Positions 9,408-18,352 of a stretch of 64,000 nt of DNA are shown piece after piece (within the stretch, counting starts at the first letter, position 1; every line of letters starts with the position of its first letter). Made by a program: the position numbers and the translations under genes. A model generated the notes under the pieces. The model did not search any database. It was not told the origin of the DNA and saw nothing but the letters and a program-made list of their open reading frames with translations. Origin of the DNA: Arcicella lustrica (lineage in GTDB: Bacteria > Bacteroidota > Bacteroidia > Cytophagales > Spirosomataceae); assembly GCF_034930985.1 (NCBI RefSeq), contig NZ_JAYGIM010000010.1, forward strand, positions 186,001 through 250,000, given 5' to 3'.

Positions 9408-11372
9408 TTATTTAAACTGGATGCTTTTGATATTTAATAATTTGCTTTGCTCTTTCGGAAATTTGATAAAAATATCGTGATGTCCTGAAATACCTTTTAC
9501 TTTTTGCGTAAATGTTTTCCAAGAATCATCCGTTGCCGAAAAAGGAATGGTAGCGATTAGTTTGCCTGTACTTAAATCATCAAGCCAAATCTCAATTTTC
9601 CCAATGCTTTTTGCCATCAGTTGAACTTGAATTTCCGAAGCATATTTACTTTTATTACCTAATTCAACTCCTGAAATCATCAGCCAACCACCTAAATTTG
9701 AATTATTTGTAATGGCTTCTTCTTTATCAATTTTCACTTTTTCTACGCCGTAATAATTACTGTATCCAATGGCTGGAAGCTCTGAAAAACCATCTTTGCA
9801 GACAAAAAAGTCAAAATCGGCAGATTTCCCTTCGGCAAATAAACCGATACTTGTACCAACCCATGAATTGTATTTAGGTTGAGTTTTATCAAGATTAACA
9901 AGACTGATACTTTCTCCAATTTTAACCCAATTCTTGCCATTGGCACTTGCAAAAGCTGTTAAATCATGTTGATTTCTAGTTACCTTTAACCAAGCTATAT
10001 TTCCAAAAGTGTTTGGAATTGAATACGTTTTTTTGTTGAATTGAAAGATAATTTTCTTGCCATTATCAAAACCACTATAAAGACTTGCGTAAACAGATTG
10101 GTCGCCATTTGTCATATAAAGTCCTGCTTTTTGATTTGATAATGAAGCATTTATATCAACTTTTGTCACGGCTGAATAATAATGATCAGTTTCTTTTTGT
10201 ACAATACTTGTTCTAGCACTGTCGGGACTTAAGCGCAACCATCCTTTTCTGGCTTCTAAAGAATATCTATTTGTATTTGTATTTGCATCTTTTTTACTGA
10301 GAAAATGCCAACTTAGTGCCAAAGAAGTTTGGTCAAATTCATCAGAATCTACACTTCTCCACAAAGTTTCGGATGCAGGAAGCGCTGGCTTAACAATCGG
10401 CAATGTTGTTGGTGCCATTCCCCAAGGTCTGTCACCCTCCCAAATAACTGGATATAAGGACGTTTGACGACCCAAGCCCGACCAATCGTCGCCATCATAT
10501 TTTTCATAACTCTGTCCAATAGTCCACCAAGTACCATCAGCCAACTGAATTGGTGCAGAAATATGATTAGGACGACGGAAGCCTGTTTTAGGGTCTGTTA
10601 TAGGTTTGAAAAATTCGCCAAGGCGCTCCCATTTGGTAGAATCACTGGTAAGAGCGGTAGCTCTAAGTACATATTGCCCACCCGAAACATCGCCTGCTGG
10701 AAAGTAATAATAATAGCCATTTCGCTTACACATTACTGGGCCTTCTGCCCAACTGTATTGTAGTTTAGCGTTTATCCAATCAAGGTCAATTACAGAAGAC
10801 GTAAGTTGCCCATCTTTCCCTAATTCTTGTAGACGGTTGGTTTTTTGTCCATTTTTAATCACCATATAAGGCTTTCCATCATCATCTACAAAGATGGAGT
10901 TATCATAACCTAAAGGGCCAGTTTTCGGATTTGACTTTACTTGAACTGGTTCAGTCCAAGGACCTAATGGAGAATCTGCTTTTGAAAACCATTGTCCATT
11001 TGCTGAAAAAAATATCCAATAAGAACCATAAAAATAAGTAATTGCTCCTTGCCAAGTACCAGCAGAAGGTTGGTCGGTTACCCAAGTAGCTTTTTGTGGT
11101 GGCAATACTCGGCTGATTACTTTCCAATGAACAAGGTCTTTAGAATGATAAATCGGCATGTAAGGTGTAAAATGGAAACTTGAGCCACAGTGATAAAAAT
11201 CGTCTCCGACTTTTATCATTGTTGGGTCAGGGTGGTCTCCGGGTAAGACTGGATTTACAAAAGTTTTTACTTCATTGTAAAATGAAGCATTATTTTGGGC
11301 ATAAATCTCATTTGAAATGAGGGAAAATACAATACTTAAAAAAGGGAAGTATTTAAAAATAGTATTTTTCAT
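9408..11372 (-). CDS. Exported GH43 beta-xylosidase/arabinofuranosidase with C-terminal CBM6-like domain
   Basis: A signal peptide (to about YAQ) is followed by a five-bladed GH43 domain. The three catalytic acids are visible: the base Asp in GDHPDPTMI (about residue 49), the pKa-modulating Asp in YDNSIFVDDDGKPY and the acid Glu in WAEGPVM. After about residue 330 comes the beta-sandwich usual in GH43 xylosidases (SDEFDQTSLALSWHFL onward). From about residue 560 a CBM6-like module begins (GGWLMISGVELGN to IKSIQF). Its length of 654 fits this three-part design. It should cut xylose or arabinose from xylo-oligosaccharides in the periplasm or at the cell surface. It is separated from the previous GH43 gene by 137 bases, so an internal promoter is possible, but none was recognised. 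Confidence 0.88.
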   Translation of the reverse strand: MKNTIFKYFPFLSIVFSLISNEIYAQNNASFYNEVKTFVNPVLPGDHPDPTMIKVGDDFYHCGSSFHFTPYMPIYHSKDLVHWKVISRVLPPQKATWVTDQPSAGTWQGAITYFYGSYWIFFSANGQWFSKADSPLGPWTEPVQVKSNPKTGPLGYDNSIFVDDDGKPYMVIKNGQKTNRLQELGKDGQLTSSVIDLDWINAKLQYSWAEGPVMCKRNGYYYYFPAGDVSGGQYVLRATALTSDSTKWERLGEFFKPITDPKTGFRRPNHISAPIQLADGTWWTIGQSYEKYDGDDWSGLGRQTSLYPVIWEGDRPWGMAPTTLPIVKPALPASETLWRSVDSDEFDQTSLALSWHFLSKKDANTNTNRYSLEARKGWLRLSPDSARTSIVQKETDHYYSAVTKVDINASLSNQKAGLYMTNGDQSVYASLYSGFDNGKKIIFQFNKKTYSIPNTFGNIAWLKVTRNQHDLTAFASANGKNWVKIGESISLVNLDKTQPKYNSWVGTSIGLFAEGKSADFDFFVCKDGFSELPAIGYSNYYGVEKVKIDKEEAITNNSNLGGWLMISGVELGNKSKYASEIQVQLMAKSIGKIEIWLDDLSTGKLIATIPFSATDDSWKTFTQKVKGISGHHDIFIKFPKEQSKLLNIKSIQFK

Positions 11373-11509
11373 GTAGGTAAATTTTAACTTATGTATTTAA
11401 ATAAAATTGGGTTTCTCTTTCACATAAGAAGCCTATTAATTTATTTCTAATGTTTATCAATATTTAAAATCGCATCGACAAACTATTGAAAAACATTAGG
11501 CACTACACA

Positions 11510-13078
11510 TTACTCGTTAAAAACAAGTTTGTCTTGTATTTTAAAAAAATCGAAGTCGGCATATCCGCCTACATTTTTAGTTGCATAATTGAATAGCCCA
11601 AAACGATAGCCCATAAAATGTGGAATGGTATAAGGCATTTTGATAGCTTCGCCAATCGGTTTCCAATCTTTAGCATCAAAACTGTAAAAGAAATAACCCT
11701 TGTCAGCTCGATTTCTAAAATCACATTCAGCCATTAAAAAAATGGTATTTTGCTTTAATGGTACTTTTTGTACTTCAATAGGTTTTCCAGAAGCATTACT
11801 ATACATTACGATTGATTTTTCTCCATTCTCAATTTTCACGCCAACCCAGCCAAAGTCTTTTTGCAAAAGACTCAATCCAGCAAAATCGCCTTCTTTCATT
11901 TTTGAAATATCTAAAGAAGTAATTCCCGAACAAACAGGACCGATTGTTCGCTGAGTAAGTGTGTTTCTGGCTAATACAAAACTGCTATCAATTCTGGCAG
12001 TTTTTAATCGTAAAAAACCTTTTCGTTCAGTAACCGACCATAAATTATTATCGGGATTATGGTTCCATTGCCAAACCAGTGGAAGTGCGGTTTCTCCTTT
12101 TTTACGAGTAAATTCATCGGAATTCACAATATTTGGGATTAAACTTTTGTTGGCTGGAAGGTCTAATTTTTCAGGAACTTTACCATTTTCGCCCAATACT
12201 GGCCAGCCATCTTCCCATTTTACTGGTACTAAATAGGGAATCCGACCAACTCCACCAAAATCACGAAATAGGTATGAATACCATTTTCCGTCAGGCGTAT
12301 CAATCAGTCCGCCTTGAGCTACTCCTAAATCTTGCAAACCCTCTTTACCTTCCCAAGGTCCTGTAATTTTATCCGCTCGGTGAATTACCACAGTACGCAT
12401 ACCGCCACGAGGCCAAGTAATATTGAAAAGATAATATTTACCATTGACTTTAAAAAGTTGCGAGCCTTCTGCGGGCAAACCACCTTTAGTCCCTGATGGA
12501 GTACTGGCATTTTCAATAATTACTTGTTCGGTACTTCCTTCTTTAACGCCAGAAACATCAGCATTGAGTTCTACCAATTTGAGTTTCCCACCACCATAAA
12601 TCAAATAATTTCGACCATCATCGTCAAAAAACAAAGTATGGTCGTGGTAAGCTGGTTTAAAAGAAATAGCTTTCCAAGGACCTTTTTCGATGTCTTTAGT
12701 CGTATAAATATGTGTTTTGCCAGTAGTTTGCGCAAAGGTCGTTACATAATAAGTACCATTATGAAAGCGCAAGCTACTTGCCCATGAGCCTCTGCCATAA
12801 GTACTTTTGCCATTGTTAAGATTCAAATCATCTACATTCGCTAAAGTATCATAAGCATAGCCAATCATTTCCCAATTTACCAAATCCTTCGATTTCATAA
12901 TAGGCACTCCAGGACTCATGTGCATGGTTGTGCTACTCATATAATAAGTATTTCCCACACGAATCATAGCCATATCTGGCACATCAGCAAAAATGATGGG
13001 ATTTTGCGCCTGCTTTACTTGGGCTAACAAATGTTGACTAAGTATTAATAGTATTGGAAATAAAAATCTCTTTATCAT
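11510..13078 (-). CDS. Exported GH43 glycosidase with C-terminal beta-sandwich
   Basis: A signal peptide (to about LLAQ) precedes a GH43 domain with catalytic Asp in FADVPDMAMI, Asp in DHTLFFDDDGRNY and acid Glu in PAEGSQLFKVNGKYY. The C-terminal part from about residue 315 (SDEFTRKKGETALPLVWQW onward) is the concanavalin-like domain that helps shape the active site in GH43 xylosidases. At 522 residues it is the standard two-domain form. The MYSSTT-like block after the first catalytic Asp (YMSSTTMHMSPG) is characteristic of a Bacteroidota GH43 group acting on xylan side chains or xylo-oligosaccharides; bond specificity cannot be read from sequence. It starts 11 bases after the cytoplasmic GH43 gene. 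Confidence 0.88.
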   Translation of the reverse strand: MIKRFLFPILLILSQHLLAQVKQAQNPIIFADVPDMAMIRVGNTYYMSSTTMHMSPGVPIMKSKDLVNWEMIGYAYDTLANVDDLNLNNGKSTYGRGSWASSLRFHNGTYYVTTFAQTTGKTHIYTTKDIEKGPWKAISFKPAYHDHTLFFDDDGRNYLIYGGGKLKLVELNADVSGVKEGSTEQVIIENASTPSGTKGGLPAEGSQLFKVNGKYYLFNITWPRGGMRTVVIHRADKITGPWEGKEGLQDLGVAQGGLIDTPDGKWYSYLFRDFGGVGRIPYLVPVKWEDGWPVLGENGKVPEKLDLPANKSLIPNIVNSDEFTRKKGETALPLVWQWNHNPDNNLWSVTERKGFLRLKTARIDSSFVLARNTLTQRTIGPVCSGITSLDISKMKEGDFAGLSLLQKDFGWVGVKIENGEKSIVMYSNASGKPIEVQKVPLKQNTIFLMAECDFRNRADKGYFFYSFDAKDWKPIGEAIKMPYTIPHFMGYRFGLFNYATKNVGGYADFDFFKIQDKLVFNE

Positions 13079-13089
13079 TTAAACTTTAT

Positions 13090-14109
13090 TTAATGAACAT
13101 AAGGCTCAATTGTCTGAATTTTTCCATCAGCATCATAAGTAATTTCAGTAACTTTTACGCTGCGTAAATGCGTAATTCCTTCCGAAAGGCTTGAATCATG
13201 ATAAAATAAATACCATTTGTTATCTACTTCACAAATAGAATGGTGCGTCGTCCAACCAACTACGGGATTCAAAATACGCCCTTGATAGGTAAATGGACCA
13301 TAAGGATTATCGCCAGTTGCGTAACAAAGAAAATGTGTATCGCCAGTAGAGTAAGAGAAATAATATTTCCCTTGATAAAAGTGCATCCAAGATGCTTCAA
13401 AAAAACGTCTTTCATTGTCGCCAGCCAACAATGGAGCGCCCTTTTCATCCAAAATCAATACTTCTTTGGGCGCTTCTGCAAAACCAAGCATATCATCTGT
13501 GAGCTTTGCAACTAATGGGTTAAGTGCCGCTTCATTTGCTTCGGGTTCTTGGTTTTTGGCTGAGTATTGATTATTGCGGTAGCTCTGAAGTTGTCCGCCC
13601 CAAAGTCCACCGAAATACATATAAAAAGAGCCATCTTTGTCTTCAAAAACCGCTGGGTCAATCGAATAACTTCCTTCAATTGGCAAAGGCTCAGCCACAA
13701 ATGGACCTACTGGTGAATCAGCCACTGCTACACCAATCTGAAAAATATCATCTGCTTTTTTGGCTGGAAAATACAGATAATATTTTCCATCTTTATGTGC
13801 TGCATCTGGAGCCCACATTTGGCGTTCCGCCCACGGAACATCTTTTACATGAAGTGCAACGCCGTTATCAAAGGCTTCGCTTGTGATAGAATCCATTGAA
13901 ATTACATGATAATCTTCCATCGCAAAATGGCTTCCTAAATCATCAAAAGGGATACCTGCTTCAATATCATGTGAAGGATAAATATAAATTTTGCCGTTGA
14001 ATACATGCGCCGATGGATCGGCTGTATAAATATGTTTTACAAGGGGTTGGGAAATTGCCTTGCGATTCAATTCCTCAAAATCAATGTGTTCTATGCTTAC
14101 TTCTGGCAT
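13090..14109 (-). CDS. Cytoplasmic GH43 beta-xylosidase-like enzyme
   Basis: This is a single-domain GH43 of 339 residues without a signal peptide, so probably cytoplasmic, unlike the two GH43 enzymes downstream. Catalytic residues are seen as Asp in YTADPSAHVFNGKIY, Asp in YSIDPAVFEDKDGSFY and Glu in FFEASWMHFYQGKYY. It resembles the GH43 subfamily 1 type that hydrolyses imported xylo-oligosaccharides. It lies 12 bases after the GPH symporter gene, which makes a simple pair: the symporter brings in short xylosides and this enzyme splits them inside. Confidence 0.88.
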   Translation of the reverse strand: MPEVSIEHIDFEELNRKAISQPLVKHIYTADPSAHVFNGKIYIYPSHDIEAGIPFDDLGSHFAMEDYHVISMDSITSEAFDNGVALHVKDVPWAERQMWAPDAAHKDGKYYLYFPAKKADDIFQIGVAVADSPVGPFVAEPLPIEGSYSIDPAVFEDKDGSFYMYFGGLWGGQLQSYRNNQYSAKNQEPEANEAALNPLVAKLTDDMLGFAEAPKEVLILDEKGAPLLAGDNERRFFEASWMHFYQGKYYFSYSTGDTHFLCYATGDNPYGPFTYQGRILNPVVGWTTHHSICEVDNKWYLFYHDSSLSEGITHLRSVKVTEITYDADGKIQTIEPYVH

Positions 14110-14121
14110 TTTTCTATAATT

Positions 14122-15594
14122 TTATGCGTTTCTTCTCTCTTTTAATTCTCTTTCAAGTTTCAATTCCATCTCTTTATCAATCTCATACCAGATGACTAAA
14201 ATGGCACCTAAAATGAAAATGATTCCCGGATAAATACTTACTGACATTATAATACCCGATACTGCTTCGGCAGTTTGTTCAGCTTTTTCGGCAATATATC
14301 CCGACCTCGATAACAAGGTAGCACCGATAGCACCGCCAATACTTAAACCTGCTTTTAAACCAAAAATCATTGCTGAAAATATAATTGCCGTAGCTCTACG
14401 GTTATTTTTCCATTCGCTATAATCTGCCACATCGGCAATCATTGCCCATAGTAATGGAATTGTTACCCCATAAGTAAAGCCATGTAGTAATTGCGTAAGA
14501 AATACACTTCCAATGGAATCTCTAGCAAAGAAATTAAATAAGATTAAGCACAAAGCCGAAAGTGTAAGGAAAATGCCAAAGACATTGCGTTTCCCAAATT
14601 TATCCGCCAAAGGTTTTGAAAACATAATGCCGACAATCATCATGATAATTCCACCAGCATTAAATAAACTATTGGCTGAAGTTGGGGCGTCTTCGGGCCA
14701 TTCAAATTTTCCTAATCCCAAACCTGTAATAAATTGATTTAAGCCTTCGATGAAATGATTAAATCCTATTTCTTGCAAGAAAGTAGCCTGTGCAACAGGA
14801 TTCAAATAATATTTAAAATAGTAAATATACATTCCGCCTTTTAGCGATAAAGTAATGAATATCAGTACTGTTAAAACAAGCATAATTACCCAAGGGCGAT
14901 TTTTCACTAAATCTGAAAGGTCTTGTGTTACGCTACTTTTCTCTTGTTTGGTAGGAACTACTCTTTCTCTAGTAGTAAGAAATGTAATTAAAAAACAGGC
15001 GACGCCAACTGTAGCAAAGAAAAACATTACTTTTTCAAAACCAACAGCTTTGTCGCCATGTCCAAGTGAAATAGCCAGAGGTAATAATAAAGATTGAATG
15101 ATAAATTGTGCGACCATCACTGCCACAAATCTATACGACGATAAACTGTTGCGATCGGCCATATCGCCCGTCATCACGCCACTTAAAGCTGAGTAAGGTA
15201 AATTATTCGCAGAATAAACAAGTACCAATGATAAATAGGTAATTAATGCGTAAATCACTTTACCATCTTCGCTAAAATTAGGCGTGGAGAATGCTAAAAG
15301 TGCTATTACGCCAAAAGGAATGGAAGTCCAAAGTATCCACGGACGAAATTTTCCCCAACGAGTACTGGTTCTATCGGCAATTAAACCCATTGCTACATTG
15401 AAAAATGCGCCAATGATTCCTCCAATAAAAATCACTAAACTGGCTTTTCCTGCAGGTATTTTATAGACATCTGTATAAAAATATGCTAAAAAAGTCATTA
15501 ATGTTTGAAATATCAAATTGGCGGCTAAGTCTCCAAGACTGTAGCCAATTTTTTCCAAAACCGATAGTTTTTGTACCTCTTTATTTGTGTTCAT
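14122..15594 (-). CDS. GPH-family glycoside/pentoside:cation symporter
   Basis: This is a 12-helix inner-membrane transporter of the GPH (MFS_2) family. Signature features are LGDLAANLIFQTLMTFLAYFY at the N-terminus, the conserved loop DRTSTRWGKFRPWIL after helix 2, and ADVADYSEWKNNRRATAIIFS in the second half. Length 490 is normal. It follows the GH10 xylanase by 10 bases and precedes the cytoplasmic GH43. Uptake of xylobiose or short xylo-oligosaccharides (XynP-like) is inferred from this order; the sequence alone shows only the family. Confidence 0.9.
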   Translation of the reverse strand: MNTNKEVQKLSVLEKIGYSLGDLAANLIFQTLMTFLAYFYTDVYKIPAGKASLVIFIGGIIGAFFNVAMGLIADRTSTRWGKFRPWILWTSIPFGVIALLAFSTPNFSEDGKVIYALITYLSLVLVYSANNLPYSALSGVMTGDMADRNSLSSYRFVAVMVAQFIIQSLLLPLAISLGHGDKAVGFEKVMFFFATVGVACFLITFLTTRERVVPTKQEKSSVTQDLSDLVKNRPWVIMLVLTVLIFITLSLKGGMYIYYFKYYLNPVAQATFLQEIGFNHFIEGLNQFITGLGLGKFEWPEDAPTSANSLFNAGGIIMMIVGIMFSKPLADKFGKRNVFGIFLTLSALCLILFNFFARDSIGSVFLTQLLHGFTYGVTIPLLWAMIADVADYSEWKNNRRATAIIFSAMIFGLKAGLSIGGAIGATLLSRSGYIAEKAEQTAEAVSGIIMSVSIYPGIIFILGAILVIWYEIDKEMELKLERELKERRNA

Positions 15595-15604
15595 CGTTGT
15601 TAAA

Positions 15605-16726
15605 TTATTTTGCAGTTTTTAGATTCAATACAGCCTGATATGCTTTTTTAGGCTCTAAAGCTCTATCGAACAACAAAGGATAATTGGTACGATTGCGAAT
15701 TGGGAAGCCATTTAACCATGAGTGACTATCGTTAACTCCCCAAAAAGTTACTCTGCTAATTTTATCTCTATGCTTCAAGAAGAGCTTGAAAATGTCAGTA
15801 TAACGATTAGCTAGAGCTGTCTGAACTGAATCCGGTAAAGCATCTTTGTAAGGATTCATTTCAGGGCTTTCTGCAAATCGTTGATTAACATCAGCCCCTC
15901 GTAAATCCCAAGGGTTAGGTAATACAGTAAGGTCTAATTCGGTGAAAGCCACCTTGATGCCTAATTGTGAAAATTCAATGATTGAGTCTTCAATGTCTTT
16001 TAGATTAAGTGTTTTAATACTCCAATGCCCTTGAATACCCACTCCGTCTATTTTTGTGCCACTTGCTTGCAATTTTTTGATAAGTTCAATCGCTCCTTTT
16101 CGTTTGGCTGGTTGCTCAATATTATAATCATTATAATACAAAGCCGCATTTGGGTCGGCTTTGGCAGCCAATTCAAAGGCTTCTTTGATGTAGCCTTCTC
16201 CTAGTTTATTCAAAAAAACTGATTTTCGTAATGTTCCGTCTTCATTCAATGCCTCATTCACAACATCCCAACTATTGATTTTCCCCGCATACCTTCCTGC
16301 AACCGTATTAATATGTTCGGTCATAAATATACGTACAGAGTCAGCACTTTTAATTTTACCGACAAAAGTTGGTAATTGTGAATGCCAAACCAAAGTATGT
16401 CCCACCACATACATATCATTTTTCTGACCATACTCAACGTATTTATCCGCTAAATCAAAATTATAACGATTGGGAGCTGGGTGAATTAACTGAGATTTCA
16501 TGATGTTCTCAGGAGTAATCGCATTAAATTCTCGCTTAATCAACACATTTGCTTTTTCATTTCTTTCGAGAATATGTTCTGTACCTAAAGCTGTGCCTAT
16601 CAGAAAATCTTCTTGATAAGCCGATTTTAGCGATTGTGTTTTGTTCTGACTAAAAGACAGATGAGTAGATAAAGCACAAAGCAATAATGTGCTATAAATA
16701 GGTTTTGTTATTTTATAATAATTCAT
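15605..16726 (-). CDS. Exported GH10 endo-1,4-beta-xylanase
   Basis: This enzyme hydrolyses the xylan backbone. After a signal peptide (MNYYKITKPI to about LSFSQ) a GH10 TIM barrel fills the protein. The substrate-site block HTLVWHSQLP, the acid/base Glu in WDVVNEAL (about residue 158) and the nucleophile Glu in FTELDL (about residue 263) are all present, as is WGVNDSHSWL. The ATG at 16726 is chosen because the longer frame from 16786 adds 20 residues that push the signal peptide inward. No binding module is present. It is the first gene of the operon and lies about 280 bases downstream of a promoter shared with SusC, with a leader ORF and terminator between. Confidence 0.94.
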   Translation of the reverse strand: MNYYKITKPIYSTLLLCALSTHLSFSQNKTQSLKSAYQEDFLIGTALGTEHILERNEKANVLIKREFNAITPENIMKSQLIHPAPNRYNFDLADKYVEYGQKNDMYVVGHTLVWHSQLPTFVGKIKSADSVRIFMTEHINTVAGRYAGKINSWDVVNEALNEDGTLRKSVFLNKLGEGYIKEAFELAAKADPNAALYYNDYNIEQPAKRKGAIELIKKLQASGTKIDGVGIQGHWSIKTLNLKDIEDSIIEFSQLGIKVAFTELDLTVLPNPWDLRGADVNQRFAESPEMNPYKDALPDSVQTALANRYTDIFKLFLKHRDKISRVTFWGVNDSHSWLNGFPIRNRTNYPLLFDRALEPKKAYQAVLNLKTAK

Positions 16727-16825
16727 AATTTTTGATAAATATGCTAATTGATGATTCGTTTTTATAAACATTATGTTTAATTCCATTCCTTAAATCCAAC
16801 TTTATTCTTTTGAAAATAATTTTAG

Positions 16826-16860
16826 AGAAAAACTGCTCCAAATAAGAAATCTGGAGCAGT
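16826..16860 (-). terminator. Terminator/attenuator hairpin in the GH10 leader
   Basis: On the minus strand ACTGCTCCA (16860-16852) pairs perfectly with TGGAGCAGT (16840-16832) across an 11-base loop and is followed at once by TTTTTC. It lies 100 bases before the xylanase start and 8 bases after a short leader ORF. A second copy of ACTGCTC at 16915-16909 could pair with the same 3' arm as an antiterminator. Confidence 0.65.
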
Positions 16861-16868
16861 CCAAGAAT

Positions 16869-16967
16869 CTAATAATCAGTCTTTACAAAAAAGTTCTGAG
16901 AGAATTTAGAGCAGTCATTTTTACAATTAAAAAGAGAAATAGAAATAAGATGGTTGATTTTTTTCAT
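16869..16967 (-). CDS. Possible 32-residue leader peptide upstream of the xylanase gene
   Basis: A short ORF starts at ATG 16967 (MKKINHLIS) and ends 8 bases before the terminator at 16860. It lies wholly inside the predicted leader of the GH10 operon. Its codons for Asp-Cys-Ser overlap the possible antiterminator segment at 16909-16915, so ribosome position could affect which hairpin forms. Coding is unproven: there is no known family, and the sequence is short and Lys/Asn/Ser rich. It could equally be untranslated leader RNA. Confidence 0.35.
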   Translation of the reverse strand: MKKINHLISISLFNCKNDCSKFSQNFFVKTDY

Positions 16968-17015
16968 GAGATTGTTAAATATGATTGCTTTTATCTGAAT
17001 GTCTTTTTTGAGGAT

Positions 17016-17109
17016 GTAAAGTAAGCAAATCAATAAAAAATTAAGTAGCACATATCATCATATCTCCACTCCAAATGTTCAGTGAACGTAAAATTGTGAA
17101 ATAAACACC
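17016..17109 (-). promoter_or_regulatory. Conserved promoter/operator of the GH10 xylanase operon
   Basis: Read on the minus strand, GGTGTTTA (17109-17102) is followed by ACTGAACATTTG (17083-17072), GTGCTACT (17051-17044) and CTTACTTTAC (17025-17016). The gaps of 20 and 18 bases are the same as in the SusC promoter at 7931-8025, while most bases between the blocks differ. The TTACTTTA block would be the -7 element, giving transcription from about 17009. A shared xylan- or xylose-responsive activator is inferred. Confidence 0.75.
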
Positions 17110-17282
17110 CTAAATATTACTAAAATCAGACCAAAATCTAGGAAATGTGTAGGAAAACAGAAAGGAAGTATAGTAAAGAAGTAATTTTAAGACTAGGACA
17201 TCAGGAATGTAATTATTGAGCAAGAACGCTACTTTGTGTAGATTTTTTGTGATTTAAAAGGCAAGATTCACTTTGGATAGCA
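17110..17282. other. Intergenic stretch with no gene seen
   Basis: This lies between the GH10 promoter blocks and the palindromic element. No ORF or recognisable signal is seen apart from AT-rich sequence. Confidence 0.5.
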
Positions 17283-17537
17283 AACATGAGTCATCCCGAA
17301 TTTTAAAATCACAAAAAAGCGGTCGAAAAACTAATTTCTACCGCTTTTTTGTGATTGATGGGCAACGAATTCCTACTGTTTGAGCGAAGCGAGTTTAGGA
17401 ATTCTTGATTTTTTTGCGGCCGCCGCTGCGGTTACTTTTTGTATCAAGACAAAAAGTAAGGACGAGAACAAATCCAAAAAACTTTTAAATCTTCTAAAAC
17501 TCGCTATTTTAGGAGAAAATTCGGGATGACTCATGTT
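17283..17537. repeat. 255-bp nested palindromic element with 22-bp terminal inverted repeats (MITE/REP-like)
   Basis: The ends 17283-17304 and 17516-17537 are perfect 22-bp inverted repeats. Inside are three further perfect inverted repeats: 17307-17323 with 17340-17356 (17 bp), GAATTCCTA at 17367-17375 with TAGGAATTC at 17396-17404, and TTACTTTTTGT at 17432-17442 with ACAAAAAGTAA at 17449-17459. A GC-rich patch including GCGGCCGC (17416-17423) stands out from the AT-rich surroundings. There is no ORF, so it would be non-autonomous. It ends 8 bases from the stop of the gene at 17546. No target duplication is obvious. Only one copy was seen in this window. Confidence 0.7.
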
Positions 17538-17545
17538 GAATTTTG

Positions 17546-18217
17546 TTATTCTTTATATTTTGTCACCTTTAAATCCTTAAAATAGCCTTCTGTACCAACA
17601 TCTACAAATAAACCCAAAGCACCTGAAGTGTTTTCACCTAATGATTCAGTAACAACCAAAGAAGGCTGTTTGGCATCATTTACAAACAGTTTAGCATACT
17701 TATCTTTTATTACGATTTTGATTTTTATCCACTCGTTCAAACCCATATCGGCATAAGATTCATACATTTCAGGCTTTTCTTTTCTTAAACGATTGAATTT
17801 AAAATCAGGAAAAGAAAAGTATTGTATGGAATGATTACGGCGTACTTGTTCATCAGCTCTACCATTGGTTGGACGAATATAAATACATTCAAACTTTGTA
17901 TTATCTGCATTGATTCTGTACGCTACTCCTATAAATCCACGGTCGGATGATGAAGCCGTTTTTAACAATCTGCTCAGTACTTTTACTTCAATAATACCAT
18001 CTTTAAAATCCAGTTCTTTAATCCGAACAAAAGTAGCTTCATCTACTTTCTTTACGGTGGAATCTTTGATTACTTTCAGCACTTTCATGCCTTCTAGCTT
18101 TTCAAAAGACATGAATACTTGATTTGCCACAAGATTATTGGCTTCTAAACTGATAGTTTGAGCGAATAAATTATGATTTATAAAAATGGCAAAAAATAAG
18201 ATTAGTAAATTTTTCAT
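17546..18217 (-). CDS. Exported concanavalin/LamG-like (DUF1080-like) protein, copy 1
   Basis: This protein of 223 residues has a signal peptide (to about LFAQ) and one beta-sandwich domain. Visible features are GFIGVAYRINADNTKFECIYIRPTNGRADEQ-type strands (the core YIRPTNGRAD is shared with its paralogue), NEWIKIKIVI and the closing block GYFKDLKVTK. These match the jelly-roll fold of DUF1080/LamG-type domains, which bind or cleave glycans in some members; no catalytic residues can be named here. A paralogue lies at 18576-19316. It is the last gene before the palindromic element. The function is unknown. Confidence 0.75.
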   Translation of the reverse strand: MKNLLILFFAIFINHNLFAQTISLEANNLVANQVFMSFEKLEGMKVLKVIKDSTVKKVDEATFVRIKELDFKDGIIEVKVLSRLLKTASSSDRGFIGVAYRINADNTKFECIYIRPTNGRADEQVRRNHSIQYFSFPDFKFNRLRKEKPEMYESYADMGLNEWIKIKIVIKDKYAKLFVNDAKQPSLVVTESLGENTSGALGLFVDVGTEGYFKDLKVTKYKE

Positions 18218-18352
18218 AGTTGAGGTTATCTTTGAAAGATAAGTTTTTGAATTGTATTTAATTTTTCGTAAAACTTAAATTTAAGTATTTTTTAAAATAT
18301 ACAAATTCTTATAAATCAAAAACTTTATTCAGCTAACTAACACTACTGGGAT

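Noticed and set aside
9408..14109. Three GH43 genes as pieces of a broken gene
   Set aside because: Each has its own complete set of three catalytic acids, a proper start and different domain architecture.
16968..17051. Longer reading frame (60 codons) containing the GH10 leader ORF
   Set aside because: It begins upstream of the predicted transcription start and overlaps the conserved promoter blocks; only the part from ATG 16967 can be in the leader.
17416..17423. NotI-like GCGGCCGC site as a cloning or assembly artefact
   Set aside because: It lies inside a consistent palindromic element with matching terminal repeats; flanking genes are continuous, so a natural GC-rich patch is more likely.
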